NCBI GenBank assembly: GCA_003133225.1
Contig: PKWL01000145.1
Coordinates: 1-58,242 of the forward strand
Length of the DNA: 58,242 bases
From: Janthinobacterium sp.
Lineage (GTDB): Bacteria; Pseudomonadota; Gammaproteobacteria; Burkholderiales; Burkholderiaceae_D
Reading direction: 5' to 3'
This document shows positions 36,939 through 46,386 of the stretch, piece after piece. The first letter of the stretch is position 1. Each line of letters begins with the position of its first letter. The translations under genes and the position numbers were made by a program. The notes under the pieces were generated by a model. That model was not told the origin of the DNA, did no database searches, and was given only the letters and a program-made list of their open reading frames with translations.

Positions 36939-38558
36939 TTAGTTCGCGTCTCCCGCGTGCAGGCGGCGCCACAAAGTAGTGCGACTGATGCCCAGATGCT
37001 GCGCCGTCGCATCGCGTTTGCCGCCGAAGCGGGCCAGCGTTTGCGCCGCCGACTCCGTGGCCGCGCCTGGCGGCGGCGACATGGCAAAGGCAGAGGCGAC
37101 GGGGCGGCCCAGTTCGGGTGCGATCGCCAGCACAAAACCGGGCGTTAGTGCCTGCAGGGGCTCGGACGCCAGGAACAACGCCAAGCGTTCAGTAAGATTG
37201 CGCAGTTCGCGGACGTTGCCAGGCCAGTGGTAGCGGTTGAACAGGGGGGTGCAGGCCGCCAATTCGGCGTGCAGATTCGGATGGGGGCGCGCGCCGAGCG
37301 CGGCTAGCGCCTGTTTCAAGGACCACTCGGTTAGACTGGCGACGTCGTCCGGGCGCGCGCGCAAGGTGGGCAAAGTCAGGCGCAGCACGGCCAGGCGGTA
37401 GAATAGGTCGGGGCGGAAGCGCCCTTCGCGGATGCGCTCTTCCAGGTCGCAGTGGGTGGCGCTGATGACGCGCACATTGATGGGGACGGGACGGGTGCCG
37501 CCCACCCGCACCACTTCGCGCTCCTCCAGCACCCGCAACAGGCGCGTTTGCAGGGCCAGCGGCATCTCGCCGATTTCATCGAGGAATAAAGTGCCGTGGT
37601 TGGCCGCCTCGAACAGGCCGGCATGGCCGCCCCGTCGCGCGCCAGTGAAGGCGCCTTCCTCGTGACCAAATAATTCCGACTCCAACAAGGACTCTGCTAT
37701 CGCGCCGCAGTTGACGGCCACAAAAGGCCGGTTCGAGCCGAGGCTGCGGGGGCTCTCGCGGTGGATCGCCTGCGCCACCAATTCTTTGCCGCTGCCCGTT
37801 TCTCCTTCGATTAGCACCGTCGCCGGCGATTTCGCGTACAAGACAACCGACTGGCGCAGTGCTTCCATCGCCCCCGAATCGCCCCTCAAATCGTTCAGAC
37901 CGTGCTTGGCGCGCAAGGTGTCGGCCACCACGGTGCGCCGGCTGCGGTTCGATTCAAGCTGGGTCAGGCGCGCCACTTCCAGTGCATCGTCAAAGGCTTG
38001 TCGAATCGATGCTGCGGAGTAGACGAATACGCCGGTCAGGCCCGTTTCATCGGCTAGGTCCGTGATCAGACCGGCGCCAACGATGACCTTGATGCCGATC
38101 GCTTTGAGCTCGTTGATTTGGGCCCGCGCATCTTCCTCGGTCACGTAGGTGCGCTGCGCAATGTCGAAACCGAAGGTGGCGGAAAATTCGGCCAGTTCCG
38201 GCATCTCGTTCTGATAGGTGACGACGCCGATGCGTTCGGATACCCGGCGCGCGCGCGTTAATGCTTGGAGCACATCAAAGCCGCTGGCCTTGGCAATCAC
38301 AACCGGCACTGACAAGCGGCCCTTCAGGTACGCTGCGTTCGAACCGGCCGCAATGACTGCGTCGCAGCGCTCGGTTGCCATGCGCTCGCGAATATGGCGT
38401 GCGGCATCGTCGAAACCAAGGTTGATCGGCTCGATGGTGGCAAGATCATCGTATTCCAGCGTGATGTCGCGAAACAGGTCAAATAGGCGCGATACTGACA
38501 CGGTCCAGATAACGGGCTTGTCCGTGCTGTCGAGAGTTGCTGGAGTCGTATGGCGCAT
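36939..38558 (-). CDS. prpR: Sigma-54-dependent propionate catabolism regulator PrpR
   Basis: Activator of the 2-methylcitrate genes. The 539 residues comprise an N-terminal PrpR sensor domain (about 15-190; [17 protein letters not shown] and related segments), known in enteric bacteria to sense 2-methylcitrate. A sigma-54 AAA+ domain follows, with Walker A GETGSGKE, the sigma-54 contact loop GAFTGA and the usual [14 protein letters not shown] and ISATHCDLE motifs. The C terminus is a Fis-type helix-turn-helix ([12 protein letters not shown]). It diverges from the damaged prpE-prpC-prpD run, with a sigma-54 promoter and a palindrome between them. The gene itself is intact. Confidence 0.94.
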   Translation of the reverse strand: MRHTTPATLDSTDKPVIWTVSVSRLFDLFRDITLEYDDLATIEPINLGFDDAARHIRERMATERCDAVIAAGSNAAYLKGRLSVPVVIAKASGFDVLQALTRARRVSERIGVVTYQNEMPELAEFSATFGFDIAQRTYVTEEDARAQINELKAIGIKVIVGAGLITDLADETGLTGVFVYSAASIRQAFDDALEVARLTQLESNRSRRTVVADTLRAKHGLNDLRGDSGAMEALRQSVVLYAKSPATVLIEGETGSGKELVAQAIHRESPRSLGSNRPFVAVNCGAIAESLLESELFGHEEGAFTGARRGGHAGLFEAANHGTLFLDEIGEMPLALQTRLLRVLEEREVVRVGGTRPVPINVRVISATHCDLEERIREGRFRPDLFYRLAVLRLTLPTLRARPDDVASLTEWSLKQALAALGARPHPNLHAELAACTPLFNRYHWPGNVRELRNLTERLALFLASEPLQALTPGFVLAIAPELGRPVASAFAMSPPPGAATESAAQTLARFGGKRDATAQHLGISRTTLWRRLHAGDAN

Positions 38559-38582
38559 GGTGCAATGTTAATCCAAATTTTG

Positions 38583-38603
38583 TTTCATTGTTTCAAAATG
38601 AAA
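38583..38603. promoter_or_regulatory. Palindrome upstream of prpR, probable PrpR operator
   Basis: TTTCATT and AATGAAA are perfect inverted copies around seven bases, 25 bases upstream of the prpR start and about 107 bases upstream of the sigma-54 promoter, the right place for an enhancer-type activator site. Assignment to PrpR is inferred from position. Confidence 0.6.
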
Positions 38604-38709
38604 TGGCTATGCAACCAGACCGGGTGGCTGGCGCCGCTGATGTTGATTGCCTGTGGCGCGCTGTTGGCCGCTAAGCCGATGATATTAAACACATAAGGGG
38701 GGCGCCCCC

Positions 38710-38725
38710 TGGCATGGCCCTTGCA
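38710..38725 (+). promoter_or_regulatory. Sigma-54 (-24/-12) promoter of the prp genes
   Basis: TGGCAT, five bases, TTGCA: a close match to the TGGCAC-N5-TTGCA consensus with the invariant GG and GC at the right spacing. It points toward the prpE remnant and prpD, matching the sigma-54-dependent activator PrpR encoded on the other side. Confidence 0.82.
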
Positions 38726-38771
38726 ACAGCACGGTCATTGCAGGGTCTTCATTTTAAATACTGGAGGCGAC

Positions 38772-39270
38772 ATCGAGTTCGCAGATTTCTATCAAGAGTC
38801 GATCGATCAACCTCGGGCATTTTGGGGCAGGCAAGCAGAACTGATCGATTGGAGTGAGCCGCTTTCGCAAGTGCTCGATTATTCGCGGCCGCCGTTTACC
38901 CAATGGTTTGTCGGCGGCAAGACAAATCTACGCCACAACGCCGTCGACAGCTGGGCCGTAACGCGGGCCGAGCGACCCGCCTTGATCGCCATCTCGACCG
39001 AGACGGGTAGCCAGACGGTGTATCTTTCGCGCGGCGGCAAAGCGATCGCCTACAAGCCCTTGCCTGACGCGGCAATCGGCTTGGCCGCGCATAAGCCTGA
39101 CAAGGTGCTGCTCGTTGACCGCGGCCTGGCGGCGATGGACTTGGTGGCCGGGCGTGACATCGATTACGCTACGCTGCGGGCGCTCCATATCGACGCGCGG
39201 GTGGCGGTGGCTTGGCTGGAGTCGAACGAGGCCTCGCATATCCTATATGCGTTGGGTACAACCGGCAGTC
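38772..39270 (+). pseudogene. prpE: Propionyl-CoA synthetase PrpE, internally deleted 5' fragment
   Basis: Reads like the first part of PrpE: IEFADFYQESIDQPRAFW, QAELIDWSEPLSQVLDYS, FTQWFVGGKTNLRHNAVDSW and [13 protein letters not shown]. It then jumps, without about 75 expected residues, to [34 protein letters not shown] and [11 protein letters not shown], the P-loop-like AMP-binding region. There it breaks off and joins the prpC remnant. The codon at the expected start, six bases past the GGAGG, is ATC instead of ATG. About two thirds of the enzyme (normal length about 630) is missing, so it cannot activate propionate. Confidence 0.85.
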
Positions 39271-39502
39271 ATGTGGGACGCGCAGCAGATGTTCCCCAAC
39301 CTGGACTGGTTCTCGGTCGTGTCCTACCATATGAAGGGCGTGCCGACCGCGATGTTTACGCCGTCTGTTTCTGATCTCACGAACTTCCGGCTGGGCCGCG
39401 CACGTCATTGAACAACGCATCGACATCAAGATCATTCGCCCCAGCGCCAATTATGTCGGACCGGACGACCTGCAATTTGTCCCCATCGGCAAGCGCAAGT
39501 AA
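39271..39502 (+). pseudogene. prpC: 2-methylcitrate synthase PrpC, frameshifted 3' remnant
   Basis: Starts [20 protein letters not shown] and continues [10 protein letters not shown] frameshift near 39361 follows, and then comes [29 protein letters not shown] and [10 protein letters not shown] to a TAA. These are the last 77 or so residues of a citrate-synthase-family methylcitrate synthase. The N-terminal 300 residues with most of the active site are missing. The join to prpE sequence is within a few bases of 39268. prpD begins 28 bases later, as in an intact prpC-prpD operon. Confidence 0.87.
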
Positions 39503-39530
39503 GACGTCTCAACCATTTTAAAGGAAACAC

Positions 39531-40982
39531 ATGTCATCCCATATCTCTAACGTCCGCACCGAATTTGATCAGGAAATCGTTGATATTGTCGACTACGTCA
39601 TCGGCTACAAGATTGAATCGCCGGTCGCCTACGACACCGCGCGCAATTGCCTGATCGACACCCTCGGATGCGGCCTTGAAGCGCTGGAATACCCGGCCTG
39701 TAAAAAATTGATGGGGCCCATCGTGCCAGGCACGATCGTGCCAAACGGCGCCAAGGTGCCCGGTACCCAGTTCCAGCTCGACCCGGTGCAGGCGGCGTTC
39801 AACATCGGCGCCATGATCCGCTGGCTCGATTTCAATGATACCTGGTTGGCCGCCGAATGGGGCCACCCATCGGATAACCTGGGTGGTATCCTCGCGACCG
39901 CCGACTGGCTTTCGCGCAACGCCGTCGCCGCTGGCAAAAAGCCGCTGTTGATGAAAACCGTGTTGACCGCAATGATCAAGGCGCATGAAATTCAGGGCTG
40001 CATCGCGCTCGAAAATTCGTTCAACAAAGTTGGCCTGGACCACGTGCTGCTAGTGAAGGTGGCATCGACCGCAGTGGTGTCGGAGATGATGGACCTGAGC
40101 CGCGACGAGATCCTAAATGCAGTATCGCTGGCATGGGTTGACGGCCAATCGCTGCGTACCTACCGCCATTCGCCGAACACCGGCTCGCGCAAATCATGGG
40201 CTGCGGGCGACGCCACTTCGCGCGCGGTACGTCTGGCACTGATGGCGAAAACTGGCGAGATGGGCTACCCGTCGGCGCTGACGGCCAAGACCTGGGGCTT
40301 CTACGATGTCCTGTTCAGGGGCCGGCCCTTCAAGTTCCAGCGTCCGTACGCTTCCTATGTGATGGAAAATGTGCTGTTCAAGATTTCCTTCCCGGCCGAG
40401 TTCCATTCGCAAACCGCGGTGGAAGCGGCAATGACGCTACATGGCAAGCTGGCTGCCGCCGGCAAATCAGTCGAGGATATCAAGAAAATTACGATCCGCA
40501 CCCACGAAGCGTGCATCCGCATCATTGACAAGAAAGGCCCGCTCGATAATCCGGCCGACCGCGACCACTGCATTCAGTACATGGTGGCGGTGCCACTTAT
40601 CTTTGGCCGCCTAACCGCATCGGACTACGAAGACAAGGTGGCGGCCGATGCGCGCATCGACGTCTTGCGCGACAAGATGGTTTGCGTGGAAGACAAGAGC
40701 TTTACCAGGGACTACCATGATGCGTCCAAACGTTCCATCGCGAATGCCTTGACGATCCAATTTAACGATGGCTCAGGATTCGACGAGCTGGTCGTTGAAT
40801 ACCCGATCGGCCATGCGCGCCGCCGCGCCGAGGGTATTCCCCTGCTGGTGGAAAAGTTCAAGACCAACTTGGCACGCCAGTTTCCGGCGAAGCAGCAAAA
40901 CACGATCCTAGTTGCCTCGCTCAATCAGCAGGCGCTAGAGGCGATGCCCGTCAACGAGTACGTTGACCTGTATGTGATCTAA
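39531..40982 (+). CDS. prpD: 2-methylcitrate dehydratase PrpD
   Basis: Enzyme of the 2-methylcitrate cycle converting 2-methylcitrate to 2-methylaconitate (MmgE/PrpD family). The 483 residues are complete, with the family motifs [67 protein letters not shown] and [17 protein letters not shown] precedes the ATG. It is the only intact structural prp gene in the window; its substrate-making partner PrpC is a remnant just upstream. Unless a second prpC or a citrate synthase with side activity exists, the protein lacks its normal substrate. Confidence 0.94.
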   Translation: MSSHISNVRTEFDQEIVDIVDYVIGYKIESPVAYDTARNCLIDTLGCGLEALEYPACKKLMGPIVPGTIVPNGAKVPGTQFQLDPVQAAFNIGAMIRWLDFNDTWLAAEWGHPSDNLGGILATADWLSRNAVAAGKKPLLMKTVLTAMIKAHEIQGCIALENSFNKVGLDHVLLVKVASTAVVSEMMDLSRDEILNAVSLAWVDGQSLRTYRHSPNTGSRKSWAAGDATSRAVRLALMAKTGEMGYPSALTAKTWGFYDVLFRGRPFKFQRPYASYVMENVLFKISFPAEFHSQTAVEAAMTLHGKLAAAGKSVEDIKKITIRTHEACIRIIDKKGPLDNPADRDHCIQYMVAVPLIFGRLTASDYEDKVAADARIDVLRDKMVCVEDKSFTRDYHDASKRSIANALTIQFNDGSGFDELVVEYPIGHARRRAEGIPLLVEKFKTNLARQFPAKQQNTILVASLNQQALEAMPVNEYVDLYVI

Positions 40983-41401
40983 GCGCCGCCTGGCGCAGGG
41001 CGGGGTTGCCGTCTTGCGCTAGGCTAGGCCGCCCCGGCGTTACCCGTGCGGCGGTGACGCTTGGTCCCGCATCCGTGTGGCGGGTCCCAATCCGCCTTCC
41101 GGGGCGAGCCGGAGCCGCAAGGCAGGAATCACGAAAAGACTTGAGTTTGCCAACAAAGTGTTCCCTCGCAAGGCCGATGTCGGCCCGGCTTTCCATGCTG
41201 TACGGTCGGCAGTCCTCAACCGTTGTGGCGACAAAGCTGCCGATTTGCGAAGGTGAACCGCCTGGGTCGGCCCGGCAAAGAGCGAATTGATCGCGGCCGA
41301 GCGAACGGCGAAAATTGCGGCCCATGCCGGCTTGTCGCCGATCCCAAGAGGCGCCAGGTGCACTGCCAAAAGTTAGGGCGAAGTGCCCTGCCTTCAAGCG
41401 C
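40983..41401. other. Region between prpD and xth, with one coding-like stretch
   Basis: About 420 bases. No complete gene. A plus-strand stretch 41122-41256 reads KRLEFANKVFPRKADVG and FHAVRSAVLNRCGDKAADLRR to a TGA, with natural composition but no start and no family I can name; it may be the end of an old mobile-element gene. The prpD terminator was not found. Confidence 0.4.
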
Positions 41402-42166
41402 CTATTCGATGGTGGCGACGACGGGCGCGTGATCGGATGGTTGTTCCCACTTGCGCGGCGCGCGGTCAATCACGCAGGCACGGCAGCGCGTAGCCAGCGC
41501 TCCGGACAGCAAAATGTGATCGATGCGCATGCCCTTGTTCCGTTGAAAACCGAGCTGACGGTAATCCCACCAGCTAAACGATTTGTCGGCCTGCTCAAAC
41601 AGTCGGAATGCGTCGTGCAAGCCGAGTTGGGTTAGGCGCTTGAGGGCGGCGCGTTCCTTGTCCGATACCAATACCTGGCCAACCCAGGCCAGCGGGTCGT
41701 GCACGTCGCGGTCTTCCGGGGCAATGTTGTAGTCGCCCACTACCGCCAAGTTGGCATGGGTGCCGGTCTCGTCGGCTAACCAGTCGTGCAGTGCGGCTAA
41801 CCAGCCCAATTTGTAATGGTATTTGTCCGAATCGACGCTCTGGCCATTCGGCACGTAAGTGCACACCACGCGCACGCCGTCGATGGTCGCGCTCAGGATG
41901 CGCTGCTGTTCGTCCTGAAAACGCGGGTTGTTCTTGAGCACGTCGGTAATCGGCAGCTTGGACAAAATGGCGACGCCGTTATACGTTTTTTGACCGCTAA
42001 AGACGACCTGATAACCGGCCATTTCGATGGCTGCGATGGGAAATTTATCATCCGTCAACTTGGTTTCTTGCAGGCACAAGACATCGACCGGGTTCTCGGC
42101 CAGCCACTGCAGTACATGGGGCAGGCGCACTTTGAGGGAGTTTACGTTCCACGTTGCAAGTTTCAT
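41402..42166 (-). CDS. xth: Exodeoxyribonuclease III (AP endonuclease)
   Basis: Base-excision-repair enzyme of the EEP fold. The 254 residues have KLATWNVNSL, the metal-binding Glu in LCLQETKLTD, the mid-domain VGDYNIAPEDRDVHDP, the RIDHILLS segment and the C-terminal SDHAPVVATI with catalytic His. The ATG at 42166 begins the conserved MKLATWNVNSL and follows GGAGC; five extra upstream codons are possible. The IS607 ruin begins directly upstream, so the original promoter has probably been replaced. Confidence 0.95.
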   Translation of the reverse strand: MKLATWNVNSLKVRLPHVLQWLAENPVDVLCLQETKLTDDKFPIAAIEMAGYQVVFSGQKTYNGVAILSKLPITDVLKNNPRFQDEQQRILSATIDGVRVVCTYVPNGQSVDSDKYHYKLGWLAALHDWLADETGTHANLAVVGDYNIAPEDRDVHDPLAWVGQVLVSDKERAALKRLTQLGLHDAFRLFEQADKSFSWWDYRQLGFQRNKGMRIDHILLSGALATRCRACVIDRAPRKWEQPSDHAPVVATIE

Positions 42167-42189
42167 CAGATCTTGCTCCAAGAAACCCC

Positions 42190-42735
42190 GTTCGTCGGGG
42201 CAGACCGGTTTTTTAACACATAGGCCATGTGCCTGCTATCCAAATAGTGCACCAAAGTGATCACGGCTTGGTTCCTGCCCGGGGCGTCCTTACTTATGTC
42301 CGCTTGCGCGGTGACAGGCGTTATTTCCCGCATAGCCTGCGCTACAAAGTTTTCAAGTTGCGCTCCATACATCCGTGCTTTGTATTTCATTTGACGAGCA
42401 AATTCACCAAGGCTGACATCTTGCATTGAACGACTCGGTCCGCCTTTTGGCGCACCTTCGTGCCCGGGTTGGCGTTGTCGCCTCGGCTGGAAGCCGTCAC
42501 GCCCTGCACACTCAAATTCTCGATTGTGATCGCATGGTTTTCGCGACAGATTCGTGTCATGGTTTGGTGCAGGAAGTCCTTGCGCACATGACTGATGCGC
42601 GCAGCTAGCCGCATGCTGCCGGCTCCATTCGGCCAGCGCCCAATTCCAGACGAACCGATCCGTACCGCAAGCCTGCGCGAAATACAAGCGCTTGCCTTCG
42701 GTGGGGTCTAATTCAATCTGTTGTGCGATCCGCAT
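42190..42735 (-). pseudogene. tnpB: tnpB of the IS607-type element, deleted and frameshifted
   Basis: The N terminus is clear: RIAQQIELDPTEGKRLYFAQ, then CGTDRFVWNWALAEW. After about 45 codons the sequence jumps to the late part of the protein in another frame (SHVRKDFLHQTMTRICRENH, AITIENLSVQGVTASSRGDN, then NPGTKVRQK). It shifts back to the first frame for SMQDVSLGEFARQMKYKARM and YGAQL, and then to a C-terminal tail. The central part with RuvC-I and the zinc ribbon are missing. Confidence 0.82.
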
Positions 42736-42990
42736 CGAGCGCCTCTTTCAATTTCTTTTTGTAATTGCGCAGTCCGTGCAACCGGCTTGAAAAACAATGC
42801 ACGGTCGTCATCATATCTTGCACCATTTCTTCTTCTGGGGATAGATGTTCCTGGTTCAGCACCAAAAATTTGCAACCGTTGACCTTGGCATAATGTTCAA
42901 ACCAGTCAAAACCAAACCGTGTCAAGCGGTCGCGGTGCGCCAGGACCAGGGTCTTGATCTCGCGCCGTCCGATTTCATCCATCAGTTCTA
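42713..42990 (-). pseudogene. tnpA: IS607 serine-recombinase transposase, C-terminal fragment
   Basis: About 90 residues: IGRREIKTLVLAHRDRLTRF, then FDWFEHYAKVNGCKFLVLNQ and HLSPEEEMVQDMMTTVHCFS, ending LRNYKKKLKEALDADRTTD. This is the end of the serine-recombinase domain; the N-terminal HTH and the catalytic serine segment are gone. A TGA stands in frame just upstream of the readable part. It overlaps the tnpB start by 23 bases. Confidence 0.85.
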
Positions 42991-42997
42991 GTCGTCC

Positions 42998-43145
42998 TAT
43001 GTTTCAAGAGCTTGAAACGGCCGGCGTCAAGTTTAACTTCAAATTGGATGGTCAGTTTGCGCAGCATCGTGGCCCCCATGTTACGCGGTCAGCCCGGCGC
43101 CGGTTGGTCAAAAAGGTTGCGCCCTATGATGCGTTCAAATACTGA
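42998..43145 (+). pseudogene. 3' end of an unrecognised gene cut by the IS607-type element
   Basis: A coding-like stretch on the plus strand reading MFQELETAGVKFNFKLDGQF, then HRGPHVTRSARRRLVKKVAP and a short end YDAFKY before the stop. Composition is natural and the stretch starts exactly where the element stops, so it is probably the C-terminal part of a disrupted gene. I do not recognise the family. The first Met may be chance. Confidence 0.4.
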
Positions 43146-43702
43146 TCCTTAAATATGGCGAACTTGTGCTGACCCGCCGGACGCGCACCGACAATCGTGG
43201 CTCAACTCGCCCATACACGCCGCCGCCTTCGTCGTCACCACTCAAGGCCTAGTCCGAGTTGGATGCGTCAAATTAAAGTTGCTGGCGGCCGCAACGAAGT
43301 GGAATTTCTGGAAGCACGACAAGCCTTTTGCCGCGCAGCGCCCCAGACCTCAGTCAGATCGAGCCCTATTTGGCGCGCCGCCCACCGGAAGCAATCGCGT
43401 TACAGTCACATGGACCAAAGCTCATACATGGACAACGACATCGCCACGATCGAAACGAAAATTGCCGAAATGCAGCAAAATGCAAGGTTAATGCAAAAAA
43501 AATGGCATAAACGGGATATTGTAACCAGTTAGATATTAAAATAACATCACATCGAGGCGAAATTGGAAATATACTGTCGGAACAGGCATGGGAAGTTGCG
43601 GGAGTGTGTGTTTCCGTATAGCAACTGATTTATTGTGCTACTATTCTGGAACATTGTATATTCAATAGTGAAATATGCGTGAAGCATTTGTAAAGGGATA
43701 AA
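43146..43702. other. Region without a supported gene
   Basis: About 560 bases with several overlapping small frames, none convincing. A stretch ending at 43532 could encode a 34-residue helical peptide (DNDIATIETKIAEMQQNAR) but has no clear ribosome-binding site. The right 120 bases are AT-rich and likely hold the promoter of the next gene. Confidence 0.4.
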
Positions 43703-44092
43703 ATGCGTACTGCATTTGAAGCGTGGGCGCAACGTGACGGTCACATGGTGCGGCGTCGTGAAGATAAGCCTGAAGAATACTTGGTGTTTGAAACGCAGCG
43801 CCGGTGGGTGATCTGGCAGGCGGCGCTCATGCACGGCAAGCCGGCCAAGGCTGCCCGTGCCAAGGTCGCGGCCACGGGGCCTGCGCTGTCGAGTTTGCGG
43901 CGGGCGCCCGAACTGTCGTCCAACGAAGCGGCAGTGCGCAACCGCGTCCTCAACGAAGTGCTGGACGCTTTCTCGGACCTGAATGTTGAGACTGGCATGG
44001 AAGGGATCGTGAAAGTGATCCAGAGCCTGAAGAAAAAGCAGGCAATGTTTGCCGAAGATAGGACCAAAATCGGCTCCGATCATGCGTTATAG
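43703..44092 (+). CDS. Hypothetical protein, phage- or plasmid-like
   Basis: A 129-residue protein: MRTAFEAWAQRDGHMVRRRE, then YLVFETQRRWVIWQAALMHG, a basic Ala-rich linker, and a helical C terminus ending KKKQAMFAEDRTKIGSDHAL. The first 45 residues resemble small conserved proteins of prophages and integrated plasmids of Burkholderiales, often placed beside DUF1653 genes; no function is known. The ATG follows AAGGGA. It overlaps the next gene by 11 bases. Confidence 0.7.
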   Translation: MRTAFEAWAQRDGHMVRRREDKPEEYLVFETQRRWVIWQAALMHGKPAKAARAKVAATGPALSSLRRAPELSSNEAAVRNRVLNEVLDAFSDLNVETGMEGIVKVIQSLKKKQAMFAEDRTKIGSDHAL

Positions 44093-44270
44093 ACATTTCA
44101 AAGGGGGTGTTTTTGATCTGGTCTGCGAGGCGACGCTGGAGTCGGACTTGACCGCGATGATCGTGTACCGCGCCGCCGATGGGTCCATCTGGACCCAGCC
44201 GAAAGATGTTTTCTTTCAATTGATCGAAGTCGATGGCATCATGGTGCAGCGCTTTGCGCCGATCAACTGA
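44082..44270 (+). CDS. DUF1653 family protein
   Basis: A 62-residue protein: MRYRHFKGGVFDLVCEATLE, then LTAMIVYRAADGSIWTQPKD and FFQLIEVDGIMVQRFAPI. The YRHFKGG..Y(D)...A and MIVYR motifs define DUF1653, a small beta-rich family of unknown function, common in phages and mobile regions. The ATG at 44082 overlaps the end of the preceding gene, suggesting one transcript. The longer upstream frame is not needed. Confidence 0.85.
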   Translation: MRYRHFKGGVFDLVCEATLESDLTAMIVYRAADGSIWTQPKDVFFQLIEVDGIMVQRFAPIN

Positions 44271-44824
44271 CGCCACCCGCTTCCCGTCTCCAAGTCGACA
44301 CCGTGTAATTTGGATGGCCGTTTGGCCATAAGCCCTAAACCCACGGCAGCGCCAAGCTGTTCACGGCGGGTGGTCGCCGCCAGCAAGCGGCTGTTTCAAA
44401 CACCTTGCGTACTTGGCAAATGTGACGCGCAAGTTTGTCCGCCTTATTCCGCTGGCCTGGCCGGCGCGTCAGAAGCAGCGTGACCATCTGCCCACGTTGC
44501 AAAACCCTATACGCCAGTAGCGCAGCGAGAGCACGAAAAGCCATTCATGTATCGTTAGCCGCCATCGTGACGACGCCGGGCCGCCTCACGGTCCGGAAAA
44601 GCATAGTCCAGTGACGCATCGATTGCAGGAAGGACGGCGCCAGCTGGGCCCATGAAAACGTCGACTCGAAAGCCGATGGCAGCCAGTGGGGCAACCGGGT
44701 GCTCACCGGCGCGCTTACCTGATGGACCGCCAAAGCGGCGCCGCAAATGACGGGCGCCGCAACGGGTTATTTTGGAATCGCAAGGACGCCTGCCGTCTTT
44801 GACTGCCCTATCGGCTAGGGAGAT
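44271..44824. other. Region without a supported gene
   Basis: About 550 bases between the DUF1653 gene and the 3' end of pepA. Short frames on the minus strand show some natural-looking segments (for example around 44600-44740) but no start, family or full domain. Possibly degraded coding sequence. Confidence 0.4.
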
Positions 44825-46318
44825 TTAAGCGCGGCCGATCAGAAAGGTGCTCAGCAATGGCACCGGGCGGCCGGTGGCACCCTTGGCGGCGCCGGATTTC
44901 CATGCCGTGCCGGCAATATCGAGGTGGGCCCAGGTATATTTCTTAGTGAAGTTTTCGAGGAATGCGGCCGCCGTCACCGCGCCTGCGCCGGGCGTGCCGA
45001 TGTTCGCCAAGTCGGCGAAATTGGACGTGAGCTGCTCGTTATAGGCTTCTTCGATCGGCATGCGCCAAGCGGGATCGCCGGCGTTTTTGCCGGCCGCGAG
45101 CAACTCGTCGGCCAACCGGTCGTGCGCCTCGTCGCTGCGCGTAAATAGGCCGCTGTTGTGGTGGCCGAGGGCAGTCACGCAAGCGCCCGTCAGGGTCGCG
45201 ATGTCAACCACGGCAGCCGGATGGAAACGCTCCGCATAAGTTAGGGCATCGCACAGAATCAGGCGGCCTTCGGCGTCGGTATTGAGCACTTCAATGGTCA
45301 GGCCGTTCATTGACGTGACGATGTCGCCCGGCTTGGTGGCGCGTCCGGATGGCATATTTTCGCAGCTGGCTATGACGCCGATCACGTTCAGTTTCAAATT
45401 CATCTCTCCGATTGCGCGGAAGGTGCCCAGCACCGATGCGGCCCCGCACATATCGTATTTCATCTCGTCCATGGCGGCGCCGGGTTTGATGGAAATGCCG
45501 CCCGTGTCAAAGGTGATGCCCTTTCCAACCAGAACCACCGGCGCGTCTTTCGGCTTGCCGCCCATGTGCTTGAGGACAATGAACTTGGGCGGTTCTTCGC
45601 TGCCCATGGTAACCGACAGGAAGCTGCCCATCCTGAGCGCTTCTAGCTGCTTGCGCTCGAGCACTTCGATGCCGAAAGCGTAGTCCTTGGCCAGCTTCTT
45701 GGCCGTATGGGCCAGGTAGGTCGGGGTGCAAACGTTGGCCGACAGGTTGCCGAGGTCCCGGGTCAAGTCGACGCCGTTGGCAATGGCGATGCTTTGCGCC
45801 AGCGCCGCCTTGGCCGCAGCGGTGGCGGGCAGCGCCAGGGTCAGCTTCTTGACGCCGTCTGGCGCCGGGTCCTTCTTGCTCTTTTGCGTATCGCTGCGGT
45901 ACACGCTGTCATGGGCGGCTTGCACCACGCAACGGATCGACCAATTGACGTCGCGCCCTTTCACTTCCGTCATCGGAAGTGCGATAATGGCGTCATTGGC
46001 ACCGAGTGCGGCGAATGCCTTGAACGTCGCCTGGACGCCTGATGCAAAATTCTTCTCGTTTAACGTCTCGTCATTGCCCAGGCCGACTAGCAGTACGCGT
46101 TCGGCATTGGCGCCGGTCGTGGCACGCAACAGCAGCGTCGTGCCGGGTTTACCGCTGATGTCGCCGGACTTGAGCGCCGCCGTAATTTCACCAGTACTGT
46201 CGAGGGCCTTGGCCGCTGGTGAGAGTTTTTTGTTTTCGAATACTGCAACGGCGATACAGCCCGTTTTCACCGACGGTATGGTGTTTTTTGTATCGAATGC
46301 TTTGATGCTGAACTCCAT
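44825..46318 (-). CDS. pepA: Leucyl aminopeptidase (M17)
   Basis: Cytoplasmic two-metal aminopeptidase; in some bacteria also a DNA-binding protein for recombination or repression. The 497 residues contain an N-terminal alpha/beta domain and the catalytic domain with [32 protein letters not shown] and the M17 signature [18 protein letters not shown] is seven bases before the ATG. It diverges from lptF, the arrangement found across beta- and gammaproteobacteria. Confidence 0.96.
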   Translation of the reverse strand: MEFSIKAFDTKNTIPSVKTGCIAVAVFENKKLSPAAKALDSTGEITAALKSGDISGKPGTTLLLRATTGANAERVLLVGLGNDETLNEKNFASGVQATFKAFAALGANDAIIALPMTEVKGRDVNWSIRCVVQAAHDSVYRSDTQKSKKDPAPDGVKKLTLALPATAAAKAALAQSIAIANGVDLTRDLGNLSANVCTPTYLAHTAKKLAKDYAFGIEVLERKQLEALRMGSFLSVTMGSEEPPKFIVLKHMGGKPKDAPVVLVGKGITFDTGGISIKPGAAMDEMKYDMCGAASVLGTFRAIGEMNLKLNVIGVIASCENMPSGRATKPGDIVTSMNGLTIEVLNTDAEGRLILCDALTYAERFHPAAVVDIATLTGACVTALGHHNSGLFTRSDEAHDRLADELLAAGKNAGDPAWRMPIEEAYNEQLTSNFADLANIGTPGAGAVTAAAFLENFTKKYTWAHLDIAGTAWKSGAAKGATGRPVPLLSTFLIGRA

Positions 46319-46386
46319 TTGATGCTCCGTTTCGTTGAGGCGTTTCTTTTTTTTACTGTACTGACCGACCGAATTATAAACTTCGA

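Larger units (their letters stand above)
42167..42990 (-). mobile_element. IS607-type element remnant (serine-recombinase tnpA fragment plus tnpB ruin)
   Basis: The order is tnpA then tnpB on the minus strand with a small overlap, as in IS607. The tnpA fragment keeps the last 90 residues; tnpB has at least one deletion and frameshifts. The left end abuts xth, with the small hairpin CCCCG/CGGGG at 42185-42199 (minus strand) as a possible remnant of the element's end. The right end is near 42990, where plus-strand sequence of another broken gene begins. Not functional. Confidence 0.8.

Noticed and set aside
40951..41469. 172-codon minus-strand frame between prpD and xth
   Set aside because: Low-quality composition and overlap with both neighbours; the plus strand has a more natural short stretch here.
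43410..43532. Possible 34-40 residue helical peptide
   Set aside because: No ribosome-binding site, no homology I recognise, and it is only the end of a longer chance frame.
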